DNA of 64,000 nt from Copromyces sp. CBS 386.78. Its lineage: Eukaryota > Ascomycota > Sordariomycetes > Sordariales > Sordariaceae. Made by a program: the position numbers and the translations under genes. This document shows positions 11,239 through 22,947 of this stretch, one piece after another. The stretch covers positions 186,001-250,000 of the forward strand of contig MU839104.1 in the NCBI GenBank assembly GCA_030685235.1, given 5' to 3'. Below the pieces are notes generated by a model that saw only the letters and a list, made by a program, of their open reading frames with translations, was not told the DNA's origin and did not search any database. Within the stretch, counting starts at the first letter, position 1. Each line of letters starts with the position of its first letter.

Positions 11239-12502
11239 GTTTTCCGTTGTCCCTGGCAGGGAGTGAACGGGCCGTCCTTTATGCACGAGTCGACATGACT
11301 TGGTCAATGCCCGATGATGTCGAGCAGAAGTTCAGATAAGGTGTCTACCTCTAGGCACCCTGACGGTTAGGTAGTTCCCCCACTCAGGCCTTCCCCGCTA
11401 TCTCCACACAATCACAGGGGGGCTAGCTCCAGTTCTTGGCCAGGTGACCAGGCTCGGTCGTCACCTGCCTGCCCAGACCTCTTGCCAAGACATGAACCAC
11501 TCTCGTTGAACTCTTCCACTTCCCGGTGGCATCTTCATCACTCTTTCAAACACTTTTTTTCCCTGATGATATTTGCACAGATGGGGTTTCGCGCCTTGAT
11601 TGCCTTGGACCCAAAACAAACCACGGACATATTCTTGGGCAAGACAACACGGTTTATTAAATCCAACTCTCTACCACTTCGGAGCTTCTCTTGTCCCAGT
11701 GGGCAATGAGGAGAAACAGCCTCAACGCCACTGCCTCGTTGTTCTTCCAGCGGACCGAAAATATAACGCCTGAACTTCGGACTTGCTTACGACCCGGATG
11801 TGGCTTCTCGTGTCTTATTTTCTGTTGAGGGGGTCTTCTGAGCGTGTTCTTCCCGTCGCGGCTCGAAATCGGATATCATGGCCGTGATATGCTATGCCTA
11901 GGATGGCGTGAGGACCAAGGTTTCGATAAGGTACACACTGACCGCGACCTCATTGACAGGTCCAAGCCCCGTGATGCCACGCATCTGGGCACCCTCGGGT
12001 TGGGTGCTCCTCAAAGCCGCACGTCCGCCCGGTAAACATCAAGGCGGCCGTGATCTCGTAACGCAGCATCCATCAACAGATGGACTTTCGGGCACATCCT
12101 CACAGAGAGGAGCATGGAAACGAGATATTGATCACTGCTCATGTTTGCCTCCATAATCCAGTTCCACAGCAGCTTTGGAAGATGGGAGTTGGTCAGTGTC
12201 CGGGCAGCGTTCAGGTTCTCATGAGGGCTGCAGCACCACAACTTTCATCTCAACTCGTCCCAGGTCCCAACAAATTCGACATTTATCTTCCTGCCGTGTG
12301 TGTGGTCCTCTTCCTTTCTACAACCCCGCGTCACAGACGGAATCATTGCCAGATCCTCCCACTTCCGTTGCGCCAGGCCCTGAAATCCTAATTGTCAACA
12401 CCTCGACGTTCATATACCGGGCTCCGATCCAGCTGGAGCAAGCAAAATAGCCTTTTCGGGCATATCTAGCTTTCTATCACCTTCTGCGCCAAAATTTACA
12501 CC
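11239..12502. promoter_or_regulatory. Divergent intergenic region upstream of FIG4 and the Cys-rich membrane protein
   Basis: About 1.26 kb with only short, unconvincing frames. It should contain both promoters and leaders. I saw no RNA gene or repeat of note. Confidence 0.35.
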
Positions 12503-13958
12503 ATGAGCAGCGCGTAAGTTCTTCTCAATCTGACGTTGATGTGATTTTTTTGCCTTACACATCATTACAGATCACCGACCGCTCCAGGAGCGACAGCGAC
12601 GGTAGAACAGCCCTCAATTGTCGTCACCTCGTTTCCGGATAGTACTGTAGCAGCCACACATGAGCCTGGCGCAAGCCTATTGACAAAGACATGCGCGACA
12701 CCTGAGTTCACCCTACTCAAACTGGAGTCATCAGCCGTTTACGCACCATTTGTTGGTTGCGTAAACACCAGGCAAGACTGTTGCCCTTCCCAGCCGCAAA
12801 CATCGGTGGCAATTGGGTTCAATGACGTGTATCCTAAAGCACCAAATCCCGAACAGGCAGCCCTAGAACGCTGCCCCGCCGACTACTACTCAATTTCAGC
12901 CCGTTGCTGCCCCAAGTAAGCACAATCCTGCGGTTGAGGAACGTAACTCAGACTGGAATCATGCTAATGAATGACTTCCTAGCGGTTACACCCTGTGGAC
13001 GACTGACCTGGGAGGCCAGACACCGTGCTTCAGCGTCCTCCAGGCAGCAGTGACACCTCCCCCTATCACAAATGCGAATAGCGCCGAACCGACCGTTGTC
13101 GTCTCCGACGTTGTCTATGCCATAGGCTACCCTGTTCAGGAGCCCCTCAATAGCTTTCCTGCGGAGGCTATTGCTGGTATTGTTGCGACCGTTCTTGGAC
13201 TGCTAGTTATTGCAGGACTGGCCTTATTTTTGCACAAACGGCGGCAGAGGCGGGAGTTTCTCAACCTGGGAAACGAGCTGAACGACCTCTACGGCCCCAA
13301 ACAAGTTCGGCAGCCTTCAAATACATCGCTGCCAGGAGTACAGGCCAGTGGATCAAGCAGTTTCCAAGACGATAGGACCATCGTGGAAGATGGGGCATAT
13401 TCGCGCAAGTCGGAGGAATCGGACCGGAGTCACCCACAACGCTCACCCTTTGATGGACATCAATTTGTTGTCCCACCGGCCAAGCTCCTCAAGCAGGATG
13501 ACCTGAAGAAATTACCGATCCTTGAACGGCAACCGAAGCAGCAGGCCTCAAACCAGGGATTCAAGCTGCGAGTTCAAGAGCCCGACCAACAAGCCACCCA
13601 GCACGAACAAAGCCACTCGCACATGAATGCCTCTGAGCATGATCTTCCCACTCCCTCCCCGGTCGAACTGGACAAACCACAGCTACCCGCACTCTCGCAG
13701 CAAGAGGCACTGAACGCAGACGACATAGTCAACACGAGCAACTCCGGGGATGATACGTTTGCCTCGACTCACAGCGGCTATCACTCCGGTTTCCCTCAAG
13801 GTCTGACAGTTGAAACGGCCCGTCCAGAGCGTCTCTCACGTGCCTACGCTAAGGTGGTCTATACTCCTCCACAGACCGGTACCACAGGAAAACCAGCCAA
13901 CAATACGGAAGAGCACAAAGATGACGAAAAGTCTTCATCGGGAGAGGAAGCGAAGTGA
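12503..13958 (+). CDS. Cysteine-rich single-pass membrane protein, function unknown
   Basis: Three exons, 12503-12513, 12571-12915 and 12983-13958, give 443 residues. The first coding exon is only 11 nt; introns are 57 and 67 bp with GTAAGT/GTAAGC donors. Residues 1-178 form a putative ectodomain with eight cysteines, including two CC pairs (DCCPS and RCCPN) and a final TPCF, consistent with four disulfides. One transmembrane helix is at about residues 180-202 (GIVATVLGLLVIAGLALFL), followed by the basic stop-transfer HKRRQRR and a 240-residue polar, Ser/Gln/Glu-rich tail. No cleavable signal peptide is visible at the N-terminus, so the topology rests on the helix and the positive-inside rule. 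The layout resembles fungal wall-sensor or SKG6-type proteins, but the cysteine spacing does not fit CFEM or WSC. I do not recognise a family. Confidence 0.82.
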
Positions 13959-15237
13959 ACGCTGTTCGTTTCTTCGTCTTGGTGAGAACGGGCAAGGAAG
14001 AGGGAATGGGTTACAGGAGAACATTGTGTGAGTTACTGTTTAACAATTAGGTATCAGATGACGCAAGCTATGTCCTCTCTGGCGCAGTCGTACATCTGGA
14101 TAGGTGAGACCTGGAGGAAGAAGAGAGGGCTTATCTGTTTGTGTTCAAGACTGGGGTAATCCGGGGTTCGGTCAGAAAGATCACAAGCGGAACTGGGGTG
14201 ACCGCTGTGGTGATGTCAATACACCGCAAACATGTATGCTTACTGTTACTTACTGTTAGACAGACGGGACCGCGGTGAACACATGTTACCAGTAGCTGCG
14301 CGTCTTTTTAATGGGGAATCAGAAACATTCGATTCATTCGGTTGTGGAACCAGTGCTCATGCCTTCCATATTTAATACGACGATCAAACATCTTCAGCGC
14401 TTCCTTTCCAGGAACAAAAAGTGGTCAGACACAATGACTGCTCTGTACCACAACTGAAAGACAGATGGTTGCTGGCAAGTCGAACCACATCGATATTCCT
14501 TGTTCCAGGCGCAATATCGAGTATATCGATCACCCAAATCCGGTCTCTGCCTTACTAAATCTTCCAGAGGCATCTCCCCCTCCACCCAGCGTACCAACCT
14601 CCACTCCAACACGAGACAAAGCAGGTAGTGTTGAGGTACACAAGTACACAGGTATACAATTGTAAGACGGCAGTTCTAGACCATTCCTCAGTCCTGGCTA
14701 CCGAAGGCCGTGTCACCACACTAATACCAAACATCTGGAACAAGCCAGTTGCCTCACATCTGACTTTCATGCACTGTGACATGCCGAGGGTTCAACTGAG
14801 AACAGCGCACATCTTCCGGTTTGGTCAAAAGCTTGTTTCGTGGTATGGCGTTGATGTGCAGAGGGATCTCGGTGGGAGCCGCAGATGGGTAGGATTGAAG
14901 GATACATAAAGCCACTGCCAGGTCTCGACCAGCTGCTTGGGTTGATGGAGGTAGGGAGAAGGGTAGTTTGTTGTTGACCGTTACCACATAGCGAAACTTT
15001 TTATAAGATTGATAATAACTTGATGACATCCGACCGTAACTTTGCTATAATCCTCCGTTCAAGCTTGGACGACCGACATCTCAGCTATACCCTTGCTGCC
15101 ACTCTTCCTTGGTATCATCTATCAGCCGAACAATTACCACTGTTGAAACAACAAGAAAGCATCGTCTCCACTGTTAGTTAAAGAAATTCATTAAAGTTCC
15201 AGATCAGCAATTTGGTACGGCTACAGTCGCCTTCAAG
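13959..15237. other. Intergenic region between two same-strand genes
   Basis: About 1.28 kb. A 91-codon minus-strand frame with an ATG at 15029-14754 is present but lacks support. The remainder looks like a 3' UTR followed by the leader of the 15238 gene. Confidence 0.35.
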
Positions 15238-16033
15238 ATGCCTAGCCTCATAAGACGACCAAGCGAGTCCTGTCCACCCCATCCCGCTCGCTATCCTCGC
15301 TCGGAGAGGAATACTCGACAGGACGATACGAAGAGTCACCACAGTCACCGACGACAGTCCTCCCCAGCATTGACACATCGCCGAAGAAAAAGCCGAAGAA
15401 GTACATCAGTCACGAGCGACGACAATCATTCACGCATATCAACCATAGACGAGGACCACAAAGATGACCCAGAATCCGATTATCACCCCCGGGATGTATA
15501 CTACCTCAGCCAACCTTCTAATCAGGACCATGACAGGGATGAAGAAAAGAGTCAATGGGACTTGGACCTGGAAGCCGGTGATGCTACGTCCATGAACCAG
15601 AGAGGCGAGCATGATGACGACGCACGCTCAACTCGTTCACGAGGCAGAATACCAAGACCATCAACCATTGTACGGCGACCATCCACCATTGGCACTCTCT
15701 CACCTCGTACCCGATCTCCAATCGATCAAAGCCGTCGACAGTCAATGCGACCTGACAACCTCTCCGGGACAGATCATTACCGAAGGGATTCAGTAAGATC
15801 AAGACCAAGGCGTGAGCCATACCACGAGGCATCAGACTCCGAAACAGCCGTTTCTCCTCGCACCCGTCCTCGCCGCCATATCAACCGCTCACCTACACCT
15901 CCCAATAGAGGTTCAGTCGCTTATGACCATGAATACTCTCGTACACGTCCCCGATCCAGCACAATCCCCCACCACCAACCCACCTACACCGACGACGAGG
16001 ACGACGAGCGAGAAGACAGCTACCACCACCACC

Positions 16034-16064
<31 letters not shown>

Positions 16065-16770
16065 CCCCCGCCACTACCGCCGCCGCGCACACTCCAACCC
16101 CCCTCTCCCATCCACTTCCCACCGTCATCACTCTTACCCATCCAACCATGCCCACCGTCCCTCGCTCTCCTCAACCCTCAACTTCAACGACCTCAAATCC
16201 TCCCCCAAAGCGGCCTCCCTCCTCAAAGCCGCCTCCCGCGCTCTCGAAGCCGGCGCCGCCACGGCTCTCAAACTCCGCAAGGACTCGCCCTCCACCCCCC
16301 TCTTTTCCGCCGCCTCCGGCTCAAAAATCGCGGCGGCGGCACTAGGCGCCGCGGTAGTGGACGGGTTGATTGAGCACGAGCATAGACGGCATCCGAAGCT
16401 GATGCGCAAGGGCGGGCTGAGACATCATGTGGTTAAGCAAGTCGTGCAGAGGGGGGTGGCGGGGTTGGTGGGAGGGATCATCGAGGAAGGGTTGACTGGC
16501 GGAAAGAAGGAGGAAGAGAAAAAAGGGAGGAAGAAGGAAAGTGTGAAGAGAGTTGTTAAGGGGGCAGTTAGGGATTACGAAAAATGGGAAAAGGGCGACG
16601 GTGGGAACGGAAGTGGGAAAGAGGAGAAGGGTGGAAGGAGTGAGAGAGAAAGGGGAAGGAGGGGCAGTGAGAGGGAGAGGGAGAGAGACACTGATGGAGA
16701 AGGAAGAAGGGAAAGGACGAGGGAGAGGGAGAGGGGAAGGGAGGGAAGTGTTCGTAGTAGAAGGAGATAG
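15238..16770 (+). CDS. Charged low-complexity protein, function unknown
   Basis: A single exon of 510 residues starts at the first ATG (ccttcaagATG). The first 300 residues are Arg/Ser/His/Asp-rich and probably disordered, with short SRR/RRPS patterns. Residues 260-276 are a His run followed by ten Asn encoded by consecutive AAC codons (16036-16065). A more ordered segment at about residues 310-420 has alanine- and glycine-rich helices (KAASLLKAASRALEAGAA, then GSKIAAAALGAAVVDGLIEH), resembling glycine-zipper-like helices of fungal unknowns. The final 90 residues are almost wholly Lys/Glu/Arg/Gly/Ser, giving a purine-only-like coding strand at 16500-16770. I do not recognise a function. Confidence 0.7.
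16036..16065 (+). repeat. (AAC)10 microsatellite in coding sequence
   Basis: Ten consecutive AAC codons encode an Asn run. The tract is preceded by CAC codons. It is likely length-polymorphic. Confidence 0.9.
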
Positions 16771-17954
16771 GAGTGATTGTCCCGCGAGAGTTTGGTTGTA
16801 AATAGCATCAGGTACTGCAGTTGGTGCGGAGTAGGTAGCTAAACAAATAAGTATTTCAACGCAGCCTTCAAAACATAGACTTAATTCGGGTTCCGATCGG
16901 GCGGTTTAACCGTGAGAGAATGTTTTCGATCGGGAAGCTTGCCGATCAACATACCCGTAAACAAACAGCAATGCGGAACATGACGAGCCGACGGGTTAAC
17001 ACACCCGAAACATGTGAAAAGAGTTTGATAACATGGGTTTTTGAGCATTGAACTGGGAAAAAAAAAACTCGTGAAGAAGTAGCATCATCAGGGATTTCAA
17101 CCTTTTTTTGTCAGCTCGATGTCAACATATCAAATATGAGATCATCGTTACACAGAATTCAGCTACGCCGTCATAATCCAACAGCCTCATGTCATGCACA
17201 GTCCAAACTTTACATCGAACCTGGCATGTGAACGATGCATGGAATGGCATGAAGCAAGAACAATGTGCGTACATGCAATGGTTATTGGTGGCTTCTTCGT
17301 ATCCAGCTGAAGTACCTCATGGCAAAGTCAGATCTGAGACAAAATCAATAAACAACTTTGTAGCCAACGAATCGGATTGACTCGACAATGCGGGATCGAC
17401 AATGCTGATGCAAAAGGATAAGAAACTTTAAAGTGTCGTCGTCCCCCATTTTCACCCCAACACCTCAACGTGACGACAAATCGAGGTTAAGAGAAAAAGA
17501 TGCACGGAAGGCGCCATTGACACTCGACAATATCTCGGCCTAGACTACCAGCCGGACCTTCTACACCCATTCAGCTCGGAAACCGTTCCCAGGCGAGGCC
17601 CAATCTCACGCTCACCCATCGGACGTCCTCCAACGGATTCCCGGAGTACCGAGTTTTGATAAGCTGAAAGCCCCAAAGAAAAGACAAAAACGTTGGATGA
17701 TGCCTTCCAGTCAAAATTACAAAACTCGACCATGGTTACCGATTTAGCTTGAGAAGTTGTAGTTGTTCTTCTTCTTGCTTTCTCTTTTTACTTGAAGCTC
17801 CAACGAAGGACTGCTTCACCTGTTTTGTTCTCTACACTCTCTTCGTTGATTTCCCACCACGCAACTCGACTTAGACTTAATAGCAATACAAAATCGAAGT
17901 CATACACAACCAAACACACAAAGACTTGGACGCAAGCCATTGCATTTAGCAACT
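16771..17954. other. Intergenic region upstream of the FSH1-type hydrolase
   Basis: About 1.18 kb without a credible gene. It contains short A and T homopolymers near 17055 and 17103. The last 200 bp is T/C-rich and should hold the promoter and leader of the hydrolase gene. Confidence 0.35.
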
Positions 17955-18994
17955 ATGGGTTCCTCAATGCAAGACACAAAGCCCAAGATGACCCGGGTCC
18001 TAGCCCTCCACGGCTACGGCACCAGCGGTGAAATCTTTCGATCACAAACAGGCAAGTTTTCCCCCCTTCTTCTTCTTTCCTCCTCATTCCTTTCTCCTCG
18101 CCACCCATACTAACATCAACAACAACAGCCGCATTCCGCCTCAAACTCCCCAAACAACGCTACACCTTCAGCTTCCCCAACGCGCCCCTCCCATCGGCCC
18201 CCACGGTGGGAGTCGACAGCATCTGGAACCAAAACCCCAAATTCTACGCCTGGTGGCCCGTCCAATCCTCCAACACCTCCGAGATCCGCGCCGCGCACGA
18301 CCAGCTCGACCAACTTCTCTTTGAATCCAAAGAAGGTCCCTTCGACCTCGTCATGGGTTTTTCCCAAGGTTGTTCCCTCCTCATGTCCTACATTTTGTAC
18401 CGCTACCAGGAACACCTCACCAACCCGCAACTCGTCGACACAAAATTTGAACTGCCGTTCAAGGGCGTCATGTTCATCTGCGGCGGCCCTTCCCTTCCCG
18501 TGTTGCAAGACCTGGGTGTTCCTGTCTCGGAAAGAGCGTGGGAGGTGCATCATCAGACTGCGGCGCTGCTACGCAAGCGCACGGAGAAACTCAAGTTCAA
18601 GGCGGATAATCCTGACACCATCAGGAGGGGCGAGGGGCTGTGGGATGAGGTTGGCGATCTGATCCATGATCCTACCACCAAGAAGCATTTAAGAGATTTG
18701 AGAGATGTGTTTGGGTTGGATTTTACGGATGAAAGGATGAGGAAGGCGGTGGGGGATTTGGGTGAGATTGTGCCGACTGTGCATGTGTATGGTGGGAAGG
18801 ATCCGAGGTGGCCGGCGAGTGTCCAGCTGGCGCAGTTGTTCGAGGGAGGCATGAATGAGAGGTTTGATCATGGCGGCGGACATGAGTTGCCGAGGACGAC
18901 GGAGTGTTCGGTGAGGGTGGCGGAGTTGATGGAGAAGTTGAGGAGGAGGGTGGAGGGTTCAGATGATAGGGAAGAGGAGGGGTTGAGGAATTAG
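17955..18994 (+). CDS. FSH1-family serine hydrolase (alpha/beta fold)
   Basis: Two exons, 17955-18051 and 18129-18994, give 320 residues. The intron has a GC donor (AG|GCAAGT, a perfect GC-AG consensus) and a CAACAG acceptor; splicing there restores GTSGEIFRSQTAAFR, which is the conserved family start. The strand after the first beta strand reads VLALHGYG. The nucleophile elbow is GFSQG with Ser111, the acid is probably in YGGKDPRWP, and the His is in DHGGGHELP. FSH1 proteins are small cytosolic esterases or thioesterases, some acting in secondary metabolism; the substrate here is unknown. A nested ATG 11 codons in is possible as a start. Confidence 0.9.
18052..18128 (+). other. GC-AG intron in the FSH1-type gene
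   Basis: This 77-bp intron begins GCAAGT after AG and ends CAACAG, with ACTAAC upstream of the acceptor. No GT donor nearby restores the conserved protein sequence as well. Confidence 0.82.
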
Positions 18995-19515
18995 GTTACT
19001 GTATTGTTCGGTCTCTCTATGTTTTTGTCGTTGTTTTGTACACTTATGATAGGCGTTGAAAGGGGGATGGTGGATGGTGGAAAGCATTATTGTTGGACAA
19101 GAAACGAAGAGGGGAAAGCATATCATATTATAGACAGGAAGACACAACTCCTAGTTAGCATGATAGCATAAAATGACCTTGTACCATATTCCTCATGCTC
19201 ACTTTGCTTGTTTGTTCGTCATGTTCTACCTATCCTGTCATTTCCAAAAACCCCTTTCCAAACACTTCAATGCAGTGCCTCTACCTCGATATAGCGTAAC
19301 TCCGGCCATGCGCAAGCCCGACACTTTTCCTGTCCATGCCATTTTCTACCGGAGCCCAAAGTCTATGTAGTTCACCACCATGCCCTAAACAGCAAGATTA
19401 CCATGCAGCCCAAATAAATTATGCAAAGAAAAAGTCTTTCAAGCCCGTCATGTCTATACTCCGTCCCATGCTCCCAACTTCTTTCAAAGGTATTTGTACA
19501 AGGTATATGTCTGTT
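18995..19515. other. Convergent 3' intergenic region
   Basis: This T/A-rich gap separates the hydrolase and the PPR protein gene ends. No gene is seen. Confidence 0.4.
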
Positions 19516-22500
19516 TTATACAACACGTTTCGACATGAGCTGGTTCGCAAACGCCTGCTCTCTTTTCGCCGTCGTCCTTATCTCTTCCTCCGTCATCTCT
19601 GACCAATTCTCCTCCCCATCTTCATCATATCTTTCAGCGTCCCTTCCTTCTTCCGTCGTCAGCACGCCCTCGGTCTCGTTGAAGACGCTCTTCTCCAACT
19701 CCGAGTCCGCCCTGATCATGGTCTTGACAGCCTTGACGGTAAGCGTGCACTCCGCATTCACCCACTCCAGCTGGTTGGCTGCCTCCCTCTGCCAGTTGGC
19801 CAAGTTCTCCAAGTCCATGTACTTCTTGGCCATGATGATCAAGGTGTGCGAGATGGGTCTCGGGCGCTGAGGGAACGAGCCGAGACGACGGAGCTCGAGC
19901 GGCAGCTGGTTCTTCACGGCGGACCGCGCGCGCACCCGGTACCAGCCCGTCCAGTTGGGCATGAGACGGGCCTCGCACTCGCCGAAGGCCTCGCGGAAGC
20001 GGTTCATGCGCGCAAGTGATTGCACGTAGTAGTTCCAGTTCTTGCTGTCGAGCTCGAAGCCGCGGCTGCGCACGTCCTTGACGAACTCCATCAGCCCGTT
20101 GGCGTCGTTCTCGTCGTAGAAGACGCGCTGCATAGTCTTGATGGGATCGCACAGGATCCACTTGTAGGGACCAACAAGATGTTGAGCTGGTGTTTCCGCG
20201 CCCTCGCCGGCACCGGTCTCCCGTGGCTCCTCGTTGACTTCACCGAAGGCTTGGAGTGTCGTCTTCCTGAGAATGTGGTTCCAGATCTCTCTGACCCGGT
20301 CGAACTTGCGCTCATAGTAGTCGGCAAGCATCATGTTGTTGAGCAGGCGGATGGGCAGGTTGCTAGGCTCCTTGGCAGACGGGAACTGGGTGGTGTACAG
20401 TTCCATGATCTCTTCGAGGGTGCCGAAATCCCGGATCTGTGTCAAGATGAACAAGATGTGGGCAAACTGGTTGACCACGGGGCGAGGAGCCTCATGATGA
20501 CCCTTTCCAGTCTTCTGCAGGGTCTGTTTGAACAGATTGATGGCCTTGGTGATGTAGTACTTTTGGTCCTTCTGCCACCTCTGGTGACCAGGGAGCTGTT
20601 GCCATCTACCCAAAGCGTCAATGACACGAGTGGTCCGCTCGGCCATCTCGGGTTCTTGGCGCTTGGACAAGATCTCGTTGAGTTTGAGGGCCATGTGTGG
20701 TTCACGACTGTGAATGAATGAGGCCATAAGGAGAACGTAGTGTTCAGGTAGGGGCTTGAAAAGATTGTCCTTCTCGGAAGCCCGCAAAAGGTTGAGAGCG
20801 TGATGCGACTGTTTGCAGTACATCAAGCCGTACAAGAGATGGCTATAGGTCTCATTGTCGCTGGGAATCTTGTTCTCATGCATGTATTCCACGAGGTTGT
20901 ACAACCCCTTGAGGTCTCGCTTCCTGGCGTGGTGATTGAGAAGGGTGTTGAAGAGAACGGTGTACTTGCCGGGAAGTGTGCCCTTCTTCACCGTCTGCTT
21001 CACAATGACCTCGGCCTCACGGAATCGGTCATTCTGGCAGTAAGCTTCAATCAAGCTGTCCACCATTCCCACATCAGGCTTGATGCCGTCAGCCTTTGCG
21101 GCATTGAAGAGCACCAAAGCAAACGAGAGATCACCACGCACGGCGGCCATACCCATGACAGTTCCATAAGAGTATGAGTCCGGCTTTCCAACCTCATCCA
21201 GACGCTCAAAGGTCTCGAGACAGCCACTGTAATCCGATGCTTTTGCGTAAGCATTGAGCAAGATGTTCCAATGAACAGTCTTTGGTTTGCCCGTGCCCGC
21301 CTGCTCTAAACAGTTTTCCAGCACTTTGCGAGCCGCTCCAGGGTTGCCGTTGCGCGCGTGCACATGCATCAGACTGGAGATGAGTGACATATCTCGCGCA
21401 GCTTCCGCTGGAAGGTGCTTACGATACTCGGTGGCCAGACGTGTTACCGACTTGGTGTCACCACGGCCAGCATAGAATGCTAGGAACTTTTGATAAACTC
21501 GCTTCTCAAGGGCGTCGTAGCGGCTGTACCAGTCTCTCAGAACAAGCTCCATGCCGGCCGCATCGGTAGGATAAAAGATGTCGAGCATGGCGCGCAAAAC
21601 CCAAATGCGAACCTCGGCCTTGGGTAGTTGGCGGTACTTCTTGTAGGCTTCCGCCGCAGCTCTGGTCTTTCCATGTTCGACAGCCAGCTTGATGAAAGCC
21701 TCGTACGCTGATGAATCCGCAGCATGGCGAAGGAGGACAACTGCGTCTGTGGGCGAGAATAAGCGTAGTGACTTGGTGGCAAGAACTCTGACAAAATCTG
21801 CGATCTCCGTATCGACTGCAAGTGTTGGGTTGGGCGTGGGCTCTGGATCGGCCGGAGCCTTTGCCTTGGTGGGCTTGTGTTTAGAGGCCTTTTTGGCCTT
21901 CGTCGCTGGCACCTTCGGCGCAACAAATTCGACAAACTCGGCCAACTTATCCCGGAAGCCGGGAACAGAAGCCAGTGCTTTGAACTCGACAGTAAGCTTT
22001 TCAGAGTCCTTGGAGCTGGCAAACAACTTCCAAATATCCAAGGCCAGCTGCCATGAAGAGGTGGTGAATGCGTGTGCCATGACATCATCAAGTCCTTGAT
22101 GGAGACCTCTCTTCTTGAGAGCATCGGTAAATAGTACCTTCGCGTTGTCAACGTCGTCCAGGACAAGTTCGGCCTTGATGGCGGCTTTGACTATGGGTTC
22201 CGTCCACTGCTGGACAGGCACTGCAGCGAACAACTCGCGAACCCTCGAAGCATCAACCGATCTACCGGACTGCGCAAAGTTGGCCATGACCTCGCCCCTG
22301 AATTCGTCCTGCTCGTTGGGCTCGAGCTTGTTATATTCCGTCCATATCTGCTCGTGCATGGGACCGAATTCTGACGGCTCGAGAAGCTCTCGCAGTACTC
22401 GAGGGCCGGATTTCCTAGGGACCTTTTGGGGTCTCCTGTCTTGTGTCACGCCACTCTCCTGCTCATTCCAATACTGTTCGAAAAGGTCGGCGTCCATGAA

Positions 22501-22947
22501 CGAGTCGTCCTCTAGCGGTTCCTCTTGCGGTTTTTGCGCAGCGCCGGCGGGGCTGTTATTGATGGCAGAACTGTATAATCGTGTCGCATTCCTGCGAGTC
22601 TTGTGCGCCGGTTCGAGGGATGGGAGTCGAATGGGGAGGATCTTTCGGAGGAGAGCGGCCGTTCCACTTGGGTATAGGAAGTCGAGCAAGAACATGGACG
22701 CCTTCATGGGCTCTGTCCTGTTTTCTAGCCTCGCCGTCTGTGGGTTACTCAGTGTCTGTGTCGGTGTCGGTGCCGCTGTCGTGTCTCGCAGAAGGGCCTG
22801 GTAGGCATCGAGGAGCTCGAGGTCAGAGGCGCCATGTTGCCAAAAGGCAGTGTGTAGTTGTCGCTGGCTCTTCAACGAGGTTCTGGCGACGGGGAGAACT
22901 CTCTGGAGGCTGCATGTTTCGAGGCTCGCCGCCGTCCTCTCCAGCAT
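19516..22947 (-). CDS. cya-5: Mitochondrial pentatricopeptide-repeat protein, CYA-5-like
   Basis: One exon encodes 1143 residues from the ATG at 22947. The N-terminus is rich in Arg, Ser, Leu and Ala with few acids, as expected of a mitochondrial presequence. Helical PPR repeats are clear from about residues 540 to 800 (for example NILLNAYAKASDYSG, then VDSLIEAYCQNDRFREAE). Such fungal proteins bind organellar mRNA. The size and overall layout match Neurospora CYA-5, needed for expression of cytochrome oxidase subunit 1, from memory; PPR protein is certain, the exact orthologue less so. Another low-complexity Lys/Ala/Pro segment lies near residue 350. Divergent from SRP68. Confidence 0.85.
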   Translation of the reverse strand: MLERTAASLETCSLQRVLPVARTSLKSQRQLHTAFWQHGASDLELLDAYQALLRDTTAAPTPTQTLSNPQTARLENRTEPMKASMFLLDFLYPSGTAALLRKILPIRLPSLEPAHKTRRNATRLYSSAINNSPAGAAQKPQEEPLEDDSFMDADLFEQYWNEQESGVTQDRRPQKVPRKSGPRVLRELLEPSEFGPMHEQIWTEYNKLEPNEQDEFRGEVMANFAQSGRSVDASRVRELFAAVPVQQWTEPIVKAAIKAELVLDDVDNAKVLFTDALKKRGLHQGLDDVMAHAFTTSSWQLALDIWKLFASSKDSEKLTVEFKALASVPGFRDKLAEFVEFVAPKVPATKAKKASKHKPTKAKAPADPEPTPNPTLAVDTEIADFVRVLATKSLRLFSPTDAVVLLRHAADSSAYEAFIKLAVEHGKTRAAAEAYKKYRQLPKAEVRIWVLRAMLDIFYPTDAAGMELVLRDWYSRYDALEKRVYQKFLAFYAGRGDTKSVTRLATEYRKHLPAEAARDMSLISSLMHVHARNGNPGAARKVLENCLEQAGTGKPKTVHWNILLNAYAKASDYSGCLETFERLDEVGKPDSYSYGTVMGMAAVRGDLSFALVLFNAAKADGIKPDVGMVDSLIEAYCQNDRFREAEVIVKQTVKKGTLPGKYTVLFNTLLNHHARKRDLKGLYNLVEYMHENKIPSDNETYSHLLYGLMYCKQSHHALNLLRASEKDNLFKPLPEHYVLLMASFIHSREPHMALKLNEILSKRQEPEMAERTTRVIDALGRWQQLPGHQRWQKDQKYYITKAINLFKQTLQKTGKGHHEAPRPVVNQFAHILFILTQIRDFGTLEEIMELYTTQFPSAKEPSNLPIRLLNNMMLADYYERKFDRVREIWNHILRKTTLQAFGEVNEEPRETGAGEGAETPAQHLVGPYKWILCDPIKTMQRVFYDENDANGLMEFVKDVRSRGFELDSKNWNYYVQSLARMNRFREAFGECEARLMPNWTGWYRVRARSAVKNQLPLELRRLGSFPQRPRPISHTLIIMAKKYMDLENLANWQREAANQLEWVNAECTLTVKAVKTMIRADSELEKSVFNETEGVLTTEEGRDAERYDEDGEENWSEMTEEEIRTTAKREQAFANQLMSKRVV

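Noticed and set aside
14754..15029. A 91-codon minus-strand frame with an ATG
   Set aside because: No recognisable motif and no continuation; it lies in the likely leader of the 15238 gene.
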